This document shows, piece after piece, positions 44,079 through 53,372 of a stretch of 64,000 bases of DNA. Source of the DNA: an uncultured Desulfobacter sp. (lineage in GTDB: Bacteria; Desulfobacterota; Desulfobacteria; Desulfobacterales; Desulfobacteraceae); the NCBI RefSeq assembly GCF_963666145.1, contig NZ_OY762614.1, positions 4,454,501 to 4,518,500 of the forward strand, read 5' to 3'. Each line of letters opens with the position of its first letter. Position 1 is the stretch's first letter. The notes under the pieces were generated by a model. The model was not told the origin of the DNA. It ran no database searches and saw only the letters and a program-made list of their open reading frames with translations. A program made the translations under genes and the position numbers.

Positions 44079-45278
44079 ATGGGTGTAGATCAGAAAGGGA
44101 AATCATCAGGAAATAAAAAATCGATCACAGTGGCAGTGGTGGTGCCTAAATACGGGTTGATAGGGGGAGCTGAAAATTTTGTGTTTCAGCTGACGGAACG
44201 AGTGGCTTCATTGGGTGGAGATATAATCATTCATGTTTTTGCCAATAAATGGATAGAAGGGGATGCGCCAATACAGTTTCATAAAATTTGGACAATACCC
44301 TTTCCTCGATTCCTTGAGCCTTTAAGTTTTGCAATAGGTGCTTATTTCCAGACTATGAAATTTGATCTTATCCATAGCCACGACAGAATTTTTGCCATGG
44401 ATATTTTTACCTTTCACGGGATACCTCACAAAATCTGGATCAATGATGTACAGCAAAGACGCGTTCCAAGGTTGGTCGATTTCATGATTGCCTGGATTGA
44501 AAGGAAAGGTATTGTCCGAAACCGCTTGAAAAAGATACTGCCGGTTTCAACTATTGCAGCTCAAGCGCTTAAACGGTACTACCCCAATTCTGAAACCAAG
44601 ATTGACATCATGCCGCCTGGTATTGCCCGTGATTATTTTCAGGCCTATGCCAGACAAAAAGAGCGACAAAACATCCGGCAACAATATGATTTACTGCCTA
44701 CCGAAACCGTAGCCATTTTTGTAGGGATGAACTTTGAAATTAAAAATTTGGACCTGGTATTTGAAAGCCTGGCAGTGTATTCAAATCGGGGCGGCAGGAA
44801 TTTAAAACTTCTGGTTGTTGGAAAAGGTAATGAGAAAAAATACCTCGGGATTGCCAAAGGCCTGGGCATTGAGAACCTTGTCAGATTCTGTGGTCCGGCA
44901 GAAATCGTGCAGCCCTTTTATCTGGCATCGGACTTCTTTATCATGCCTTCATTTTACGATACCTTTGGTATGGTTGTACTGGAGGCAATGCTTGCAGGGC
45001 TCCCACCAGTTATTTCTTCCACTGTCGGCGCAAAGGATCTTGTAGATGAGACTTGTGGTTTTGTGCTGCCGGATACATCCTGCCCTGAACTGGTTGCCGA
45101 TATTTTTGATCAACTGCAGCGGATTGATATCAGGAGCGAATTGGGACAGAATGCTGTTAAAAAGGCAAGCGATTATTTTTGGGACGCGCTGGCACAGAAA
45201 ATGTCTGATAATTATCGCTCCATTTTTTTTATGAAGCAAAAGGCTATAAAGCTTGGATTTCGCTTGTTCCCATTTTGA
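44079..45278 (+). CDS. Family 4 glycosyltransferase
   Basis: A 399-aa GT-B protein with GGAENFVFQLTERVASLGGD near the N-terminus (acceptor side) and the C-terminal GT4 motifs VVGKGNEKKYL, VRFCGPAE and SFYDTFGMVVLEAMLAGLPPVIS (the E-x7-E region). It resembles WaaG/RfaG-like core glucosyltransferases. It is the last rightward gene before the insertion-sequence nest and starts 12 bases after the previous gene. The sugar is unknown. Confidence 0.88.
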   Translation: MGVDQKGKSSGNKKSITVAVVVPKYGLIGGAENFVFQLTERVASLGGDIIIHVFANKWIEGDAPIQFHKIWTIPFPRFLEPLSFAIGAYFQTMKFDLIHSHDRIFAMDIFTFHGIPHKIWINDVQQRRVPRLVDFMIAWIERKGIVRNRLKKILPVSTIAAQALKRYYPNSETKIDIMPPGIARDYFQAYARQKERQNIRQQYDLLPTETVAIFVGMNFEIKNLDLVFESLAVYSNRGGRNLKLLVVGKGNEKKYLGIAKGLGIENLVRFCGPAEIVQPFYLASDFFIMPSFYDTFGMVVLEAMLAGLPPVISSTVGAKDLVDETCGFVLPDTSCPELVADIFDQLQRIDIRSELGQNAVKKASDYFWDALAQKMSDNYRSIFFMKQKAIKLGFRLFPF

Positions 45279-45448
45279 ATTTTATAAATTTAAAAATCAA
45301 TAAAATCGGTCGAAAAAGTCTAATTTTTAGAGCATACACCCAATTTTTTAATATAATTCACCATAATCCATCGTAACCATTTGAAATTAAACTAGATTTT
45401 TTCACAAAAAAGTAGAGTCTTTCCAGTAAGTTAAGGAGGGCTCTATCA

Positions 45449-46276
45449 TTGCGACTGCCGGTTATAAAAAATGTTCAAACGCAACCTGTTGGATTTGCAC
45501 CAATCTTGAAACATTATTTTGATCAATGTGGAATACAGCGTATCATAGATAATCATGTTGAGCTGGATCCGAGACGGAAGATCCTCACCCATGGTGAAGC
45601 TGCCGTGGCCATGATTACCAGTATGTTGTTTCAGGTTATGCAGCTATATCGAGTCTGTAAATTTGCCACGAAAAAAAACGTGCTTAATACAATGCTGCCC
45701 CATATTGCGCCCGAAGAGTTCTTCGACGACCGACTATCCGACACTCTGGATGCCATATTTTCTTATGGTATCGGAGACCTTGAATTAGCTATCACCCGAA
45801 ATATGATTGAGGTATTTCGAATCCAAACTTCAGTCTGCCATAATGATACAACCTCGGCGTCTGTTTATGGGAATGCCGACAACAATAAGACCGACCACAG
45901 CATCCGGGTAACATTTGGACATAGCAAAAAGCATCGCAAGGACCTCAAGCAACTTGTCTGGTCGATGTCAGTGAGTTCCGATCATGCCTTCCCTTTATTC
46001 CAAAAGGCTTATAGTGGCAATACTGCTGATGTTAACACCTACGTCGAGCAATGGCACAAACTGATTGATCTGCTCGAAGACCATGATTTCCTTTACGTGG
46101 CCGATTCGAAATTGATCACTCATGAGAACATGGCCCATATTACCGACAATGATGGTTTTTTCATCGCTCCGGCACCGATGTACGAATCCTACAAGAATGT
46201 TTTTGAAGAGGCTCTCAACAAACACGATCATGAGCTACTTATCCCTTTATATGAAACACTCTCCCATAAAAGGGGA
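45449..46276 (+). pseudogene. IS1634-type transposase, N-terminal part
   Basis: About 276 codons from TTG 45449 (AAGGAGG upstream). The opening (LPVIKNVQTQPVGFAPILKHYFDQCGI) is the DUF4277-type N-terminal domain, followed by part of the DDE catalytic core (VCHNDTTSASVYG, FLYVADSKLITHENM). The frame runs on past the junction at about 46276 for a further 20 codons of foreign sequence before stopping. The gene cannot make a full transposase. Confidence 0.85.
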
Positions 46277-46620
46277 ATAGTGTCCCGTTGGTTTTATGGC
46301 TTTTTGTTCCACAACACTTTCATTACCGTTACAAATTGAAGGTATCAAATCAATAAAGCTATCTCTTTCAGATAACAATTCAAGCACAGAAGACAACTTT
46401 TTAAATCATCAGCGGCGGTCGGTTTATACTATAAAAGTTTTATATACGTGGTACCTCTTCATGGAAGTCCAACAGTTCGTTGTGCAAAAAACCGACCAGT
46501 CATGTTATATTCGCGCTCTAAGGCTTCATTTCAAAATCCGACTTTTTATTGCTGAATTAAAAATTCTATTGTCTGTTGTACCCCTTTAATCAATATCTGC
46601 ACAAAATATTTTTGATAGAT
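46277..46620 (-). ncRNA. Long non-coding 3' end of the IS110-type element; candidate bridge-RNA region
   Basis: No protein is supported here. A 9-base inverted repeat, GGTCGGTTT (46417-46425) with AAACCGACC (46489-46497), encloses an AT-rich inner hairpin (TATAAAA-G-TTTTATA). IS110-family transposases use a structured bridge RNA from a non-coding end, and in the IS1111 group that end is downstream of the transposase, as here. The RNA itself is inferred from this layout. Confidence 0.4.
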
Positions 46621-46623
46621 CAA

Positions 46624-47236
46624 TTAACCTTCACAAGGAATAAGTTTCATCCCTAACTCATCAGCCTTTTTTGCCAAATTTTTCAACGTCCTTTGTTTGT
46701 TCGGTTTGCTCAAGTATTCTTCTCCGAGGTCTTTATATCTGTCTCCATTTTTGATGATGTTGTAAATGGCTTTTGCAATTCTATGGGCTATGGCGACAAT
46801 CGCTTTTTTGGCACCTCGTCTGGCTTTGAGTTTATAATACTTGGCTTTGTAATATGAACCCTTCGTCTTGATTGCGGCCCAAGCGATCTGGACTAAAATC
46901 GTTTTGAATGGATGATTTCGAACCGCATTCCGGCCACTTTTCCTTTTACCTGCGCTTTCATTATTTCCAGGGCACAATCCGGCCCATGCAACAAAAGCGA
47001 CCATGCTTTTAAACTCATCCAGTGTAACCCCGACTTCTCCAAGAACAGATTGTGCTGACTTCTTATCGATCCCGGGAATTTCATCTAATCTTTCCAGTAA
47101 ATTTTCATGGTCACGGGTAAGTATTTCCAATCTGGCATTAATCTGTTCAATCTGTCTTTGAAACATCTCAATGGCCTCCATCATGCCAATCAGTTGGAAT
47201 CGATGATGATCTTTAAAATATCCATGGAGGCTTAGA
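46624..47236 (-). pseudogene. IS110-type transposase, C-terminal part
   Basis: About 203 codons of the Transposase_20 domain: LDEIPGIDKKSAQSVLGEVG, AWAGLCPGNNESAGKRKSGRN and IAWAAIKTKGSYYKAKYYKL. The frame enters directly from the terminal repeat of the IS1380-type element at 47237. Compared with intact relatives (about 400 aa) roughly 100 residues between this piece and the N-terminal piece are missing, so the IS1380 insertion came with a deletion. Confidence 0.85.
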
Positions 47237-47251
47237 CCCAAAACAAGCGTG
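47237..47251 (+). repeat. Left terminal inverted repeat of the IS1380-type element
   Basis: CCCAAAACAAGCGTG, an exact reverse complement of 49063-49077. Confidence 0.9.
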
Positions 47252-47353
47252 AAATAAGTAATAAAAAAGAAGATAAAGTCTCGAAACGCCTAACAATAAA
47301 GAGTATAATGAGTTTTCCACAACAAACTATACAAAGTTGAAAGGACGTTTCGA

Positions 47354-48856
47354 GTGAATAAGAATATCAGCAAAAAATTGGCAAAACGCAAGAAAAAAAT
47401 CAGCAAAAAACTTAACAAAAGAAATTGGACGGAACAGCCGACTCCTATGTTAAAGGCGTCCAACATTCAATACGAGATTGACGGTCGTCTCCAAGGGGTT
47501 GCTCACGGCGGCATAGGCCTGATTCATATGCTTGCAAAAAGGACTGGCCTCCTGAAAGAGATAGATAAAGAGCTCGAGTTGCTAAAACGCCATCTGCCAT
47601 ATCACGAATCAGATCATATCGCCAATATGGCATATAATATTCTTGCCGGCGGTACTTGCCTCCAGGATATTGAACTACTCAGAAATAATGAAGCCTGGCT
47701 TAATGCGCTGGATGCAAAACTTATCCCTGATCCCACTACGGCAGGAGATTTTTTACGCCGGTTTTCCCCGGAAGATATTGTGACTCTGATGGATATAAAA
47801 AATACCATCCGAAAAAAGATATGGGAAAAGCAGCCACAAAATTTCAAGAAAGCAGCCATTATTAATATCGACGGTACTATCAGTGGGACAACCGGCGAGT
47901 GCAAACAGGGCATGGATATCTCTTACAAAGGGACGTGGGGATATGCTCCATTGGTCGTCTCTTTGGAAAAAACAAGGGAGCCTCTATACATTATCAACCG
48001 GTCAGGTAATGCTCCGTCCCACCTTGGTTCTGCGCAGTGGGTGGATAAGGCACTTGATTTGCTGGAAGGTACTTTCAAAAAATTATACGTTCGGGGTGAT
48101 ACTGATTTTAGTCTTACCACTAACTTTGATAAATGGGATCAGCGCTGTTCCTTTATATTTGGCATGGATGCCAGATCAAATTTGGTCAAACAGGCCAATA
48201 ATCTCTCGGAGTCTGACTGGATTGTATTTGAAAAACCGCCTCGGTCGATTAAAACAGTTCCCAGACAACGCCCGGAAAATGTTAAACGTGAAGTGGTTAA
48301 AAAACGCAAATTTAAACGCTTGGAGACCGCATGTGAACATATAGCCGAATTTAAATATAAGCCGGGTAAATGTCGGAAGCCCTACCGGATGATCGTTCTG
48401 CGCAAAACGATCAACGAGTATAAAGGTGAACGTCTGCTGTTTGATGATGTTCGTTACTTTTTTTATATCACCAACGATTGGAAAAAATCGGCCGAGCAGT
48501 TGGTGGATTTTTACCGAAAACGGGCTGATCACGAGAATGATATTGACCAGTTGAAACATGGTGTACGTGCTATGGAGAACCCGTCGGATTCTCTAAATGC
48601 CAACTGGGCCTATATGGTTATCGCCTCTTTGGCATGGGATCTGAAAGCCTGGTATGGGCTGCTGATGCCATATCGGGCATTAGGTCTTTCAATAATCCGC
48701 ATGGAATTCAAGCGGTTCATCCAGACATTTATAAACATCCCCTGTTTAATCTTGCGATCCGGCAGGGCCATAAAATATCGAATCATTGGTTATAATGATC
48801 GTCTTACAAGCATGTTCAAGTACTTTGACTTCATGAAGACCGTCCGGGTTACGTGA
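47354..48856 (+). CDS. IS1380-family transposase
   Basis: A 500-aa DDE transposase, apparently intact, starting at GTG 47354 with AAAGGAC upstream. The basic N-terminal stretch (KKLAKRKKKISKKLNKR) should bind DNA. Catalytic signatures: INIDGTISGTTGE (first Asp), YVRGDTDFSL (second Asp) and KRADHENDIDQLKHG (Glu), the pattern of IS1380/DDE_Tnp_1 enzymes. With both terminal repeats present, the element could still be mobile. Confidence 0.92.
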   Translation: MNKNISKKLAKRKKKISKKLNKRNWTEQPTPMLKASNIQYEIDGRLQGVAHGGIGLIHMLAKRTGLLKEIDKELELLKRHLPYHESDHIANMAYNILAGGTCLQDIELLRNNEAWLNALDAKLIPDPTTAGDFLRRFSPEDIVTLMDIKNTIRKKIWEKQPQNFKKAAIINIDGTISGTTGECKQGMDISYKGTWGYAPLVVSLEKTREPLYIINRSGNAPSHLGSAQWVDKALDLLEGTFKKLYVRGDTDFSLTTNFDKWDQRCSFIFGMDARSNLVKQANNLSESDWIVFEKPPRSIKTVPRQRPENVKREVVKKRKFKRLETACEHIAEFKYKPGKCRKPYRMIVLRKTINEYKGERLLFDDVRYFFYITNDWKKSAEQLVDFYRKRADHENDIDQLKHGVRAMENPSDSLNANWAYMVIASLAWDLKAWYGLLMPYRALGLSIIRMEFKRFIQTFINIPCLILRSGRAIKYRIIGYNDRLTSMFKYFDFMKTVRVT

Positions 48857-49062
48857 TCTTTCTCCCACCGGATAGTTATTGCAAATGGTTTGCAATGGCG
48901 AGTCCTAAACCGGCAGCTTTTAAAAGGATTTAAAAAAAATGAACCACAACACAATCGGTATGACTCAAAAATATGGGGAGCAGTTCGTCTGCCTGATGAC
49001 AATTGGCGATAAAAATCATAGCTCAAACGACCGATTGCTCATGAGTGTTGTATTTGGGAAAA

Positions 49063-49077
49063 CACGCTTGTTTTGGG
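49063..49077 (-). repeat. Right terminal inverted repeat of the IS1380-type element
   Basis: CACGCTTGTTTTGGG, exact reverse complement of the left repeat at 47237-47251. Confidence 0.9.
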
Positions 49078-49365
49078 ATTAACCAAAACGACCTCCATCG
49101 TAGCTTCGATGGTGTTATAAACCGGATGCCAATATACCCCGGTACTTTCCATTGCCACTACAGGACAGCAATTTTTAATCAACCACGTTTTCATTTTTTG
49201 CAAATCTTGAGTAAATGATGAAAACTCTCGAATCTCATGCTGTTCTTTCCCATTAGCATCAACAGTGATTAAACAGGCCGAAATTTTGTCTTTGTGAACA
49301 TCCAAACCACAACAAATTGGGTGAACGATTTGGATTAATGTGCTATTTTTTGATCTCTTGGTCAT
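49078..49365 (-). pseudogene. IS110-type transposase, N-terminal part
   Basis: About 96 codons from ATG 49365 (AAGGAG 7 bases upstream). It contains the DEDD (RuvC-like) catalytic start: CGLDVHKDKISA with the first Asp and VAMESTGVYW with the Glu. The frame runs into the IS1380-type terminal repeat at VLVN and stops soon after. The remaining two Asp of the DEDD set are lost. Confidence 0.88.
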
Positions 49366-49470
49366 GGCTATCTCCTTATATTTTTCTTGGTCGAAAAAAA
49401 ATTTGATAGCTATGACCATTTTTCAAAATTTGCAAGTGTTTCATGCTTCGTTGTGTCCGCTAGGACATGG

Positions 49471-50364
49471 GGGTTATAAAGAACGCTTTAACCGAGGCTT
49501 TGAAGTCCCCATGGAATTTTCCCATGAAGGCAAAACCTACCAGCTGCGGATGATCATTCTATATGACCATGCTCTTCGCGCTCTCAAACAAAAAGCACTG
49601 CAAAACCGCATTCAGAAAACACTCAATGGTTTCGAAGAACTTTCCGGAAAGCTCAACCGCTACAAGCTAAAAACCCGGGAACAGATAACGGCGGCATGTG
49701 CAGCTATCTTGAAAAAAACAAAACAGAATCATTTTTCTCCTATACTGTGGTCAACAGTCCGGTCACCACCTATAAAAATAGCAGACGCGGCAAACCATCG
49801 GCAAACTCAGAGAAGATAGCTGAAGTTCATGATCATTTTACCGTCCACTATGAATTCAATAAAGATGCTTTTGAAAAAGCCCTTGCCCAGTGCGGCTACT
49901 ATCCGCTTTTGACCAACAAACCTCTGGATCAGCTGAGTATTGCGGATGCTATGCAGGCCCACAAGAATCAATACAAATGCGAACACACCTTCCGCAGAGC
50001 AAAGGGGCCATACAACGTTGAGCCTATTTACCTGCATACTCCTGAGCGTATCGAAGCATTTTTATTTCTCTTCAAAATCGCCTTGCAGATCCTTGTGCTC
50101 ATCGAAAGAACAGCCAGGAATAATATCGACGAGCGGGAACGGGGGCTGGACGGATTCATGCCAAACAGAAAGGATGTCCGCAACCCGCGTAGCGAATTTA
50201 TGCTGAAAGAATTCGAAGACATTGTATTGGGACAAATGCAGTTGCCGGACGGAAATAACTATGGCTTTGTATCCGAGCTAAATGATCTTCAAAAAGATAT
50301 TCTTTTCATTCTGGACGTTCCACTTCATTACTATGATTACCAATACTTGGGCAACTCAAGCTGA
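49471..50364 (+). pseudogene. IS1634-type transposase, C-terminal part (frameshifted)
   Basis: The piece begins YKERFNRGFEV and ends HYYDYQYLGNSS, with the last catalytic region around YKCEHTFRRAKGPYNVEPIYLHTPERIEA. A minus-one frame change is needed near the run of seven A at 49710-49716: the first frame covers up to LKKTK and the second continues NKTESFFSY. This could be a decay mutation, or a slippage site used by the intact element; with the N-terminal half separated it is non-functional either way. Confidence 0.82.
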
Positions 50365-50396
50365 ATTAATGGTGGAGTAATCAATGACAATGAAGG

Positions 50397-50654
50397 GTGA
50401 AAAACGAAAAACGCACATTTTTAAAGAGCGAAATCCAAGTTAAAAGGAATATTAAGCGTGAAATTTATAATTTATTCCATTTTAATGAGCGAACGGCACG
50501 AAAAATAAGGGATGAGATAGATCGGAAAAAAGAATTTATCCATTTCCTAACAGTACTTGCTCGTATTATCGAGGAAAATAAAAGCGACATTGAAGGGAAA
50601 GAACGTCTTCTGGACATGGTCTATGGCAAAATTTATGGACTACATATTTCCTGA
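50397..50654 (+). CDS. Small charged protein of unknown function
   Basis: An 85-aa open frame from GTG 50397, the only candidate gene in the 324-base gap after the insertion-sequence nest. It is helical and rich in Lys, Arg and Glu (ARKIRDEIDRKKEFIHF, IEENKSDIEGKERLLDM). There is no strong ribosome site and no recognised domain. It may be a remnant of the gene that was next to the glycosyltransferases before the insertions. Confidence 0.3.
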   Translation: MKNEKRTFLKSEIQVKRNIKREIYNLFHFNERTARKIRDEIDRKKEFIHFLTVLARIIEENKSDIEGKERLLDMVYGKIYGLHIS

Positions 50655-50688
50655 TAAACGATTCCGCAGATGTGAAGGGGTCTGTATC

Positions 50689-51837
50689 TCAGAGTGGTGA
50701 CCGTTTAATAATAGCTTTATTAATATCTGAAACCAAAATTGCGTTCATGCATTCCATATAATCAACTTGTTTAGGACATTGACGTTTAAAGCAGGGGCTG
50801 CACGCAACTCCTGATCTGACCACTGTGCAGGTATCACCCCATGGGCCGGTTCGCCAGGGCGCTGTTGAGCCGAAAATGGCAACAACCTTTGTGCCCAATG
50901 CCGCTGCCAGATGCATGGGGCCAGTATCTGTGGTGATCAAAAAGTCAGCGTAATCATATAACGCAGCCAGGGTTTTGAGGGTGGTTTTGCCTGCGAGATT
51001 TACACTTTTAGCGGTCATTTGCAAGCGGATTATCTCAATAGCTTTGGTGTCTTCCGGGCCTCCGGTGAAAATGATGTCCGCACTGAAAGTTCTTGACAGT
51101 TCGTCTGCCAGTTTTGCAAATTTGGTATTGTCCCACAGTTTGGTCTCCCAGGTTGCCTGGGGATTGATGCAGAACAGTTTCCGGGAACCGGTGATGCCGT
51201 TTTGAGCCAGGATAGTACGAATCAGAGCCCGCTCCTTGTTCTGTATAGGTAAATGGTAAACAACCTCAGGTGCGGGAATCCCCATTGCTTCTATAAATAA
51301 CAGGCCGCGTTTAAGGGCGTGGATTTCCATGTCTATGGCCGGAATCTTTTCGTTATAGAAAAGAAAGCTGCCTTCCGCATGCTGCATACCCCTGTCAAAA
51401 CCGATCTTTCTTTTTCCCCTTGATAAAAAAACCATGGCGGCGCTTTTGAGGAGGGCCTGGAAATCTATAACCATATCATAGCGGGTGTCGCGAAGGGTTT
51501 TAATAAAAAAATACATGCCCTTAATGCCTGCTTTCCAGTGTTGAGATTTCAGCTGTTTTACCCATTGTTTGCGTTTGGACAGGATGACTCGGTCCAGGGC
51601 GGGGTGCCCCATGACGATATCTGCAGCAGCCTCTTCAACGAGCCAAGTGATATGGGCATTGGGGTAGTGGGCGCGCAGCGCATTTAGCGCGGGAAGTGTG
51701 TGGATCACATCGCCTATGGCGCTCATTTTTATAATCAAAATTTTGGGATGTCTTCCCCGGAAAGGTTTGCGCCTTGACACGTCACTATCCTTTTGTGGTT
51801 TATGTATTGTGGTCCAATTAAGCGTATGCCTGTCCAA
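50689..51837 (-). CDS. LPS heptosyltransferase I-like (WaaC type)
   Basis: 382 aa from ATG 51837; GTG 51780 (AAAGGA upstream) is a credible shorter start that removes a non-conserved tail. Family 9 GT-B fold: ILIIKMSAIGDVIHTLPALNALR, ITWLVEEAAADIV, a KRKQWVKQL segment as in RfaC, FCINPQATWETKLW, IIFTGGPEDTKAI and FLITTDTGPMHLAAALGTKVVAIFGSTAPWRTGPWG. It should add the first L,D-heptose to Kdo. It faces the glycosyltransferase run from the other side of the insertion-sequence nest. Confidence 0.85.
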   Translation of the reverse strand: MDRHTLNWTTIHKPQKDSDVSRRKPFRGRHPKILIIKMSAIGDVIHTLPALNALRAHYPNAHITWLVEEAAADIVMGHPALDRVILSKRKQWVKQLKSQHWKAGIKGMYFFIKTLRDTRYDMVIDFQALLKSAAMVFLSRGKRKIGFDRGMQHAEGSFLFYNEKIPAIDMEIHALKRGLLFIEAMGIPAPEVVYHLPIQNKERALIRTILAQNGITGSRKLFCINPQATWETKLWDNTKFAKLADELSRTFSADIIFTGGPEDTKAIEIIRLQMTAKSVNLAGKTTLKTLAALYDYADFLITTDTGPMHLAAALGTKVVAIFGSTAPWRTGPWGDTCTVVRSGVACSPCFKRQCPKQVDYMECMNAILVSDINKAIIKRSPL

Positions 51838-51901
51838 TGCCGGCTTGCCTTTGATTTTATATCAGCTTGTCAACAAATATTTTCTCTGTCTTGGGGCCCG
51901 T

Positions 51902-52951
51902 TTAGCCATTGAGTATTTCTATTGCCTTTTCGTATACCATGTCCACAGAGATCAAATCCATACACTTGTGATCAATGGGGCATTCCGGCTTCATGCATGG
52001 GCTGCAGGGGACCGGGACCCGGATGACGACGCTGTTTTCGTTGGCAGGGCAGGTGGCTTTGAAATTTGTGGAACCGATTACCGCCACTTGGTTGATATTG
52101 AGGGCGGCAGCAGCGTGCATCAGCCCGGAATCGTTGGTGATGAATAGCCGGCAGGTTTCAATCAGGGCAAAGGCCTGGCCCAAGGAGGTCTTTCCTGCGA
52201 GGTTAATGCAGCAATCGGGGGCCGCCTGACTGATCTCATCTCCTAATGTGCGATCTGCCGATCCTCCAAAAATCAGAATTTTAGTGTTAAATTTTTTTGA
52301 AAGTTTTTCGGCGGCTTTTGCAAAACGTTCCGGAAACCATCTTTTGGCTGTCCCTCCCGTTGCACCAGGGTTGATACCGATAATGGGAGCTGATTGATCA
52401 AGTCCGGTTTGCTTTAGTATATTTTCAGCTGTTTGGCGGTCTTCCTTGGACAGATAAAGATCCAGTTTGCGTCCGTCTGTGAGAAGTCCTGCTCCTTTGA
52501 GAATAGCAATGTAATAATCAATAAGGTGACGTTGTTTGAGCTTTGGGTCCATCTTTACAGCTCGGTTGAGAAGAATACCCCTGCCATCTGTGTTAAATCC
52601 AAGTCGTTCCTTCACACCTCCCAACCATGTAATCAAGGCCGCCTCGAATGCGTTTTGCATCAAAACGGCCAGGTCAAACTGATGCTGCCGAATATCTGCG
52701 GCCAAGGAAAGGGTGCCTATCCCTCTTTTATGCCTTCCGTTATTGTCATACACCATAATGTGGTCGACATTGGGGTTGTGTTCATAGACAGGAATTACCC
52801 ATGGCTTGGCCAGTACTGTAATTTGTGCTTTGGGATAGTTTTTTTTCACCGCTCGCAACACCGGTGTCGTCATAATGGCGTCTCCGACCCAGTTGGCGGC
52901 CCGGAAAAGGATCCGTGCGGAAGGGTTGTCTTCTAAAGCTATTATACTCAT
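51902..52951 (-). CDS. waaF: LPS heptosyltransferase II
   Basis: A 349-aa family 9 enzyme of the WaaF type: ILFRAANWVGDAIMTTPVLRAVK, IGINPGATGGTAKRWFPERFA, ILIFGGSADRTLGDEI, and FITNDSGLMHAAAALNINQVAVIGSTN. The Cys-rich end (CSPCMKPECPIDHKCM) is usual. It adds the second heptose to the inner core. It lies 64 bases upstream of the WaaC-like gene in the same direction, so the two are probably co-transcribed. Confidence 0.92.
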   Translation of the reverse strand: MSIIALEDNPSARILFRAANWVGDAIMTTPVLRAVKKNYPKAQITVLAKPWVIPVYEHNPNVDHIMVYDNNGRHKRGIGTLSLAADIRQHQFDLAVLMQNAFEAALITWLGGVKERLGFNTDGRGILLNRAVKMDPKLKQRHLIDYYIAILKGAGLLTDGRKLDLYLSKEDRQTAENILKQTGLDQSAPIIGINPGATGGTAKRWFPERFAKAAEKLSKKFNTKILIFGGSADRTLGDEISQAAPDCCINLAGKTSLGQAFALIETCRLFITNDSGLMHAAAALNINQVAVIGSTNFKATCPANENSVVIRVPVPCSPCMKPECPIDHKCMDLISVDMVYEKAIEILNG

Positions 52952-53062
52952 GGTTGTGACGTTGTTCCCTGTTGAAAGACAGCAGCTTTTAAAGCAAAAA
53001 AAGTATCAAAATCAGGTATGTTTGTCCAGGGTCGAAAGTGCATTGAACAGCGTAATTTGCAT

Positions 53063-53097
53063 AAAAAAAGCTCTTGAGTGATTTTCTACTCAAGAGC
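53063..53097 (-). terminator. Rho-independent terminator of tRNA-Gln
   Basis: On the minus strand a perfect 10-base stem (arms 53088-53097 and 53070-53079) with an 8-base loop is followed by seven T (53069-53063). It lies 13 bases downstream of the tRNA 3' end. Confidence 0.92.
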
Positions 53098-53110
53098 CTT
53101 ATCTTTTAGG

Positions 53111-53186
53111 TGGCTGGCTGACTAGGATTCGAACCTAGATTGACGGAGTCAGAGTCCGTAGTCCTGCCGTTGGACGATCAGCCAGC
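53111..53186 (-). tRNA. tRNA-Gln (anticodon CTG)
   Basis: 76 bases on the minus strand with the CCA end encoded (53113-53111). The acceptor arms GCTGGCT and AGCCAGC pair; the anticodon stem ACGGA/TCCGT holds the loop CTCTGAC, giving anticodon CUG (glutamine); the T arm has GGTTCGAATCC. A terminator follows. The gene is in a single-gene unit. Confidence 0.96.
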
Positions 53187-53372
53187 AGATGAACAACGTC
53201 AGGGTATATACACTAAAGATATGACTGAAGTCAAGAAGATATTCGTTGAAAGTTAAGATTGAATTGGGTTATTATTCCAATTTTGGCCGATATCATTAAA
53301 AATAATGGAAAGTTGTCTGGCTTTAACGTATGAATAAAAAACCAAATTTTATAATCAATAACGATAAAGACT

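Larger units (their letters stand above)
47237..49077 (+). mobile_element. IS1380-type insertion sequence
   Basis: An 1841-base element bounded by perfect 15-base terminal inverted repeats and carrying one intact transposase gene. It lies inside the IS110-type transposase. Its flanking bases do not show a clear 4-5 base duplication, in line with a deletion of the target gene's middle. Confidence 0.88.
46277..49470 (-). mobile_element. IS110/IS1111-type element inserted in the IS1634 copy
   Basis: Leftward element whose transposase is in two pieces (49078-49365 N-terminal, 46624-47236 C-terminal), separated by an IS1380-type element. Short 5' side (about 105 bases, 49366-49470) and long non-coding 3' side (about 345 bases, 46277-46620). 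Both ends contain GGACAC on the element's sense strand. No target duplication is evident, as expected for IS110. The ends were placed where the IS1634 reading frame resumes, so they may be off by a few bases. Confidence 0.7.
45449..50364 (+). mobile_element. IS1634-type insertion sequence, split by nested elements
   Basis: Two pieces of one DUF4277/IS1634-style transposase lie at 45449-46276 and 49471-50364, in the same direction. The left piece ends in KRG and the right begins YKERFN, so removing 46277-49470 restores a continuous reading KRG-YKERFN. The exact outer ends were not found: no convincing terminal inverted repeat was matched between 45279-45448 and 50365-50450. The coordinates given are therefore those of the coding part only. 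Confidence 0.75.

Noticed and set aside
45279..45448. Search for the left terminal repeat of the IS1634-type element
   Set aside because: A short TTCACC match to the right flank was seen but it is too short and not at comparable distances, so no end is claimed.
53111..53186. tRNA-Gln as an integration site
   Set aside because: No integrase gene and no direct repeat of the tRNA 3' end was found in the window.
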